Source: a bacterium
GTDB taxonomy: Bacteria; Krumholzibacteriota; Krumholzibacteriia; LZORAL124-64-63
Direction of reading: 5' to 3'
NCBI GenBank assembly: GCA_003353795.1
Contig: PIVY01000006.1
Location: 1-61,513, forward strand
DNA: 61,513 bases
Shown: piece by piece, positions 58,906 to 61,513 of the stretch
How positions within the stretch are numbered: position 1 is the first letter of the stretch
Layout: each line of letters begins with the position of its first letter
The notes under the pieces: model-generated
The model's database searches: none
Seen by the model: only the letters and a program-made list of their open reading frames with translations
What the model was told of the DNA's origin: nothing
Position numbers and translations under genes: made by a program

Positions 58906-61513
58906 ATGCGCCGTTCGCTCGTCCTTGCTGTATGCCTGATCGGCCTGGCGGCCACGGTCGTGGCCTCCGCCGAATCGGTCACCGTGCTGGCAGTGGACAA
59001 GGTGGGCGAACCCGGCGTGGCGCCCGCGGCCGATATCCTCTCAATCGCGATGGTGGAGTCTTCTAGCGGTCGGCAGCTCCGCCTCGCGTTCCTGCACCTT
59101 GGAACCGACCTATCCGTGGTCGCGCCCGCCGCCGCACCGGCTACGGCGCGATACCTCGATCCGGTTCCGGTGCAGGTCACCGCCGCCGGCCGCACGCTCA
59201 TGCGCACCGAGCTGCGGCCGGCCGGCGGTTCTTTCGAAATCGCGGACAAGTCGGCGGCCGTTCGCGATCGCGACGCGCTCTTGATCCCCTTGCCGACCGA
59301 CCTCCTCGACGAGGGCCGCATCGTCTTCACCGTCACCACCGCTGTCGGTGAGACCGTGACGGCCGCCTACCCGGCCGACCGAGACATCGACGCCAACTGC
59401 GCCCTCGTTCTCCATGGCAACCAGGGTCTCGGCTACACCGACGTCTTCCACGGTCGCGCGGACGACCTCGACGGCTCGGGCTTCGACGAGGCCATGCAGA
59501 TCCACGAGTCGCTGTCGATCCCGGTGAACGTGCACCTCTCCGGTACGCTGATGACCGCCGCCGACTGGGCCCACAACGAGGGCGATCCGCAGGACTTCAA
59601 CGGATGGCTCGCCGGCGGCGTTACCGGCGGCTGGGTCGGCATGCTCACCTCGGCGTACGCCCAGCACATCATGCCCTTCGTGCGCCACGAGATGAATGAA
59701 TGGGCCGTGTACACCGAGACCCAGATGGTGATCGACCGCTACGGCTACACGCCCACGGTGGCCTGGGTCCCCGAGCGTGTCTGGCTCAACACCACGGGCT
59801 ATCCGTCAGCCGGCGTCAGCGACTGGATCGGCGACAACTGGCAGACCCACGGCGTGGGCGCGGTGATCCTCGACGACGACGTGCACCTCGCCGGCCACGA
59901 CAACCACCAGATCCACACCCTCAGCGCCAACGGCCTGCGCCTCGTGCCGCGCGACCGCAACTTCACCGGCAACATCATCGGCGGCAACGGTCAGGCGGCC
60001 CTCGACATCCTCGTCGCCATGGCCAATTCGGGGGTCGGTCAGTATCGCATCGCGGTCCTGGCCGAGGACTGGGAAGCGGTGGCCGAGATGGGTGGCTGGG
60101 CCGACATCACGCCCAACGCCAAGGAGACCTACGACTGGCTCGTGGGCAAGTGCGACCAGGAGAGCGCCTGGCTGGCCACCTGGAAGCTGGCCGACGCCGT
60201 GGCGAACCCCGACTTCACCGGCCAGACCTTCGACGCCGCACCCGGCACCTACTGGGAGATCGGCGGCACCGACGGCTACGGCGGCAGCGACAACTCGTGG
60301 TACACCCACTGGGCCGGCTGGGTCCCCTACGCCAACGGCGGCGACGGCAGCGGCAATTGCGCCGGCGCCGGCGGCAACTGCAAGAACTACGGCGCCCTCT
60401 GGAACGACGCCTACGACGCCTTGCTCGCCGCGCCCGACAACAACATCTCCCAGGCCGGCTGGTACGTCTTCATGACCATGATGTACGAGACCGGCTGGCA
60501 CGACGGCCTGGGCGGACCCATCTCCGGCTGGGAGCACAATTACTCCGGCCACATCAAGCAGACCATGATCTACGCCGAGGCCGCGCGCTGGGCCGACGGC
60601 CAGTACCTCGATCCCATGGCCTCCTATTTCAGCGACATCGACAACGACGGTCACGACGAGGCCGTGATCTACAACGAGCGCATGTTCGCCGTCTTCGAGT
60701 CCATCGGCGGCCGCTGCACCAACCTCTTCGTCAAGGGCCCTGGTTACGACGACACCGCCATCGGCATCGACAACGCCTACTGGTCCGGCACCACCGCCGA
60801 CTACAACGACGACAACCACGTGGGCGCCTTCAGCGATGTGAGCCCCAACTACCAGCACGATCTCTATGGCCTGACCATCGTCGACGGCGACGGTACCGAC
60901 GGTGAGGTCTGCATTCGCGCCGAGCACGCCGAGGTGAGCAAGGAGTTCTTCCTGCGCACGGACGAGCCCTGGCTCGAGGCGGTGTACCGTGTGGGCGGCA
61001 CCGGCCACTGGATCCAGGGCGGCTTCTCGCCGTCGCTGGTCGACCTGGTCTGGAACGCCGATCTGGAGCGGGTGTGGGCGGGATCGAGCCACGCCTACAT
61101 GGGCCAGCACAACCCCAACACCGGCCTGACGGTGGGCTGGGTCCTGGGCCAGGGCGGCGCCGGCCACCAGCGCGATTTCTCCGCCACGCTCATGAAGGGC
61201 GACGAGGTCGCATCCATCGGCACCTTCCAGTTCCTGCTCTACGCCGGCCCCACCACGGCGCCGTCGGGCGGCCAGGTGCCGGAGTTGCAGGCGATCGCCG
61301 GCGGCTACGTCGACACCATCGGCCCGCGAGTGAACTGGGCCTCCTGGCACCCCGTGGGGCAACTGCGGATCTTCTTCGATCAGGCGATCGCCTGGGACAC
61401 CGCCGACGTCGCGCTCATGGGCTTCGACGACGACGGCGACGGCATCCCGGAGATCGAGCTCGACGGCATCGCCACCGTCGGCGACATCGGCGCGGTGTAC
61501 TACCTATTCATCA
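58906..61513 (+). CDS. Secreted glycoside hydrolase, GH57-like, truncated by window end
   Basis: The frame is open for 869 codons to the edge, so the C-terminus is missing. A signal peptide (1-23) precedes an N-terminal domain. The catalytic region follows, with LVLHGNQGLGYTDVF (His170), NVHLSGTLMTAADWA, SAYAQHIMPFVRHEM and TVAWVPERVWLN. These match the GH57 layout, with Glu290 as candidate nucleophile. Later segments have EF-hand-type acidic loops (FSDIDNDGHDE, DDDGDGIPEI). GH57 enzymes act on alpha-glucans. GAGGAG precedes the ATG. Family assignment is moderate. Confidence 0.75.
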   Translation, partial: MRRSLVLAVCLIGLAATVVASAESVTVLAVDKVGEPGVAPAADILSIAMVESSSGRQLRLAFLHLGTDLSVVAPAAAPATARYLDPVPVQVTAAGRTLMRTELRPAGGSFEIADKSAAVRDRDALLIPLPTDLLDEGRIVFTVTTAVGETVTAAYPADRDIDANCALVLHGNQGLGYTDVFHGRADDLDGSGFDEAMQIHESLSIPVNVHLSGTLMTAADWAHNEGDPQDFNGWLAGGVTGGWVGMLTSAYAQHIMPFVRHEMNEWAVYTETQMVIDRYGYTPTVAWVPERVWLNTTGYPSAGVSDWIGDNWQTHGVGAVILDDDVHLAGHDNHQIHTLSANGLRLVPRDRNFTGNIIGGNGQAALDILVAMANSGVGQYRIAVLAEDWEAVAEMGGWADITPNAKETYDWLVGKCDQESAWLATWKLADAVANPDFTGQTFDAAPGTYWEIGGTDGYGGSDNSWYTHWAGWVPYANGGDGSGNCAGAGGNCKNYGALWNDAYDALLAAPDNNISQAGWYVFMTMMYETGWHDGLGGPISGWEHNYSGHIKQTMIYAEAARWADGQYLDPMASYFSDIDNDGHDEAVIYNERMFAVFESIGGRCTNLFVKGPGYDDTAIGIDNAYWSGTTADYNDDNHVGAFSDVSPNYQHDLYGLTIVDGDGTDGEVCIRAEHAEVSKEFFLRTDEPWLEAVYRVGGTGHWIQGGFSPSLVDLVWNADLERVWAGSSHAYMGQHNPNTGLTVGWVLGQGGAGHQRDFSATLMKGDEVASIGTFQFLLYAGPTTAPSGGQVPELQAIAGGYVDTIGPRVNWASWHPVGQLRIFFDQAIAWDTADVALMGFDDDGDGIPEIELDGIATVGDIGAVYYLFI

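Noticed and set aside
1-61513. CRISPR arrays, tRNA or rRNA genes, transposases
   Set aside because: No regularly spaced repeats, cloverleaf segments with CCA ends, rRNA motifs or transposase-type proteins were seen.

Overview
The window is 61.5 kb of GC-rich, gene-dense bacterial chromosome with no rRNA, tRNA, phage, insertion sequence or CRISPR visible. Many genes encode secreted or lipid-anchored proteins (FG-GAP, dockerin, Spondin_N, SdrD_B-like, parallel beta-helix), several encode outer-membrane beta-barrels, and one encodes a Ser/Thr kinase fused to TPRs. There are also Tat-dependent redox proteins. Two lipoproteins carry a C-S-D-D-D-D amino terminus, which resembles the Bacteroidetes surface-export signal. 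Together these suggest a Gram-negative, FCB-related lineage such as Krumholzibacteriota or Eiseniibacteriota; this is inference from gene content, not a phylogenetic result.

Layout. 1-8.1 kb: a partial FG-GAP surface protein, a DUF485/sodium:solute symporter operon, a dockerin protein, a beta-barrel and a kinase-TPR protein. 8.2-12.3 kb: secreted proteins, including an SdrD_B-type lipoprotein, a beta-helix lipoprotein, an unusual 45-residue Cys/Trp/Gly peptide gene with its own terminator, and a DUF1579 protein. 12.3-14.8 kb: an MBOAT acyltransferase with its GDS-motif partner. 15-17.6 kb: a hybrid histidine kinase and a small membrane protein. 17.8-22.7 kb: an ECF sigma factor and zinc-finger anti-sigma pair, a decayed AraC/GyrI regulator, a Rieske-ThDP fusion enzyme, and a divergent CMD peroxidase/HxlR pair. 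22.8-27.2 kb: a surface lipoprotein, two beta-barrels and a glycosyltransferase.

27.2-32.5 kb is the most interesting block. One overlapping operon encodes a tetraheme lipoprotein, a Tat-exported 4x[4Fe-4S] ferredoxin, an NrfD quinol dehydrogenase, an octaheme HAO-like cytochrome, an unknown Cys-tailed protein and a three-cysteine Rrf2 regulator. It looks like an Nrf-style quinol-to-periplasm chain in which an octaheme protein takes the place of NrfA, probably reducing an oxidised nitrogen species.

32.6-47.6 kb: DUF1684 lipoprotein, SMUG1-type uracil-DNA glycosylase, and a perfect 30-bp inverted repeat whose outer ends form the stop codons of both flanking genes. These are followed by a metallophosphatase/FHA-GAF-PP2C signalling pair, a beta-barrel, an orphan HydF GTPase, a YcaQ-type glycosylase, secreted proteins, a DUF6599/DUF362 pair, an AcuI-type reductase and a bacteriohemerythrin. 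47.6-61.5 kb: an M16 peptidase, an unknown lipoprotein behind a possibly leaderless promoter, a FlgO/PEGA/sulfatase-modifying-factor fusion, an SLC13-type permease, DUF2237, a lipoprotein, and a truncated secreted GH57-like glycosidase.

Starts were chosen by ribosome-binding site, signal peptide and overlap with neighbours. Family names come from motif recognition only; no search was run.
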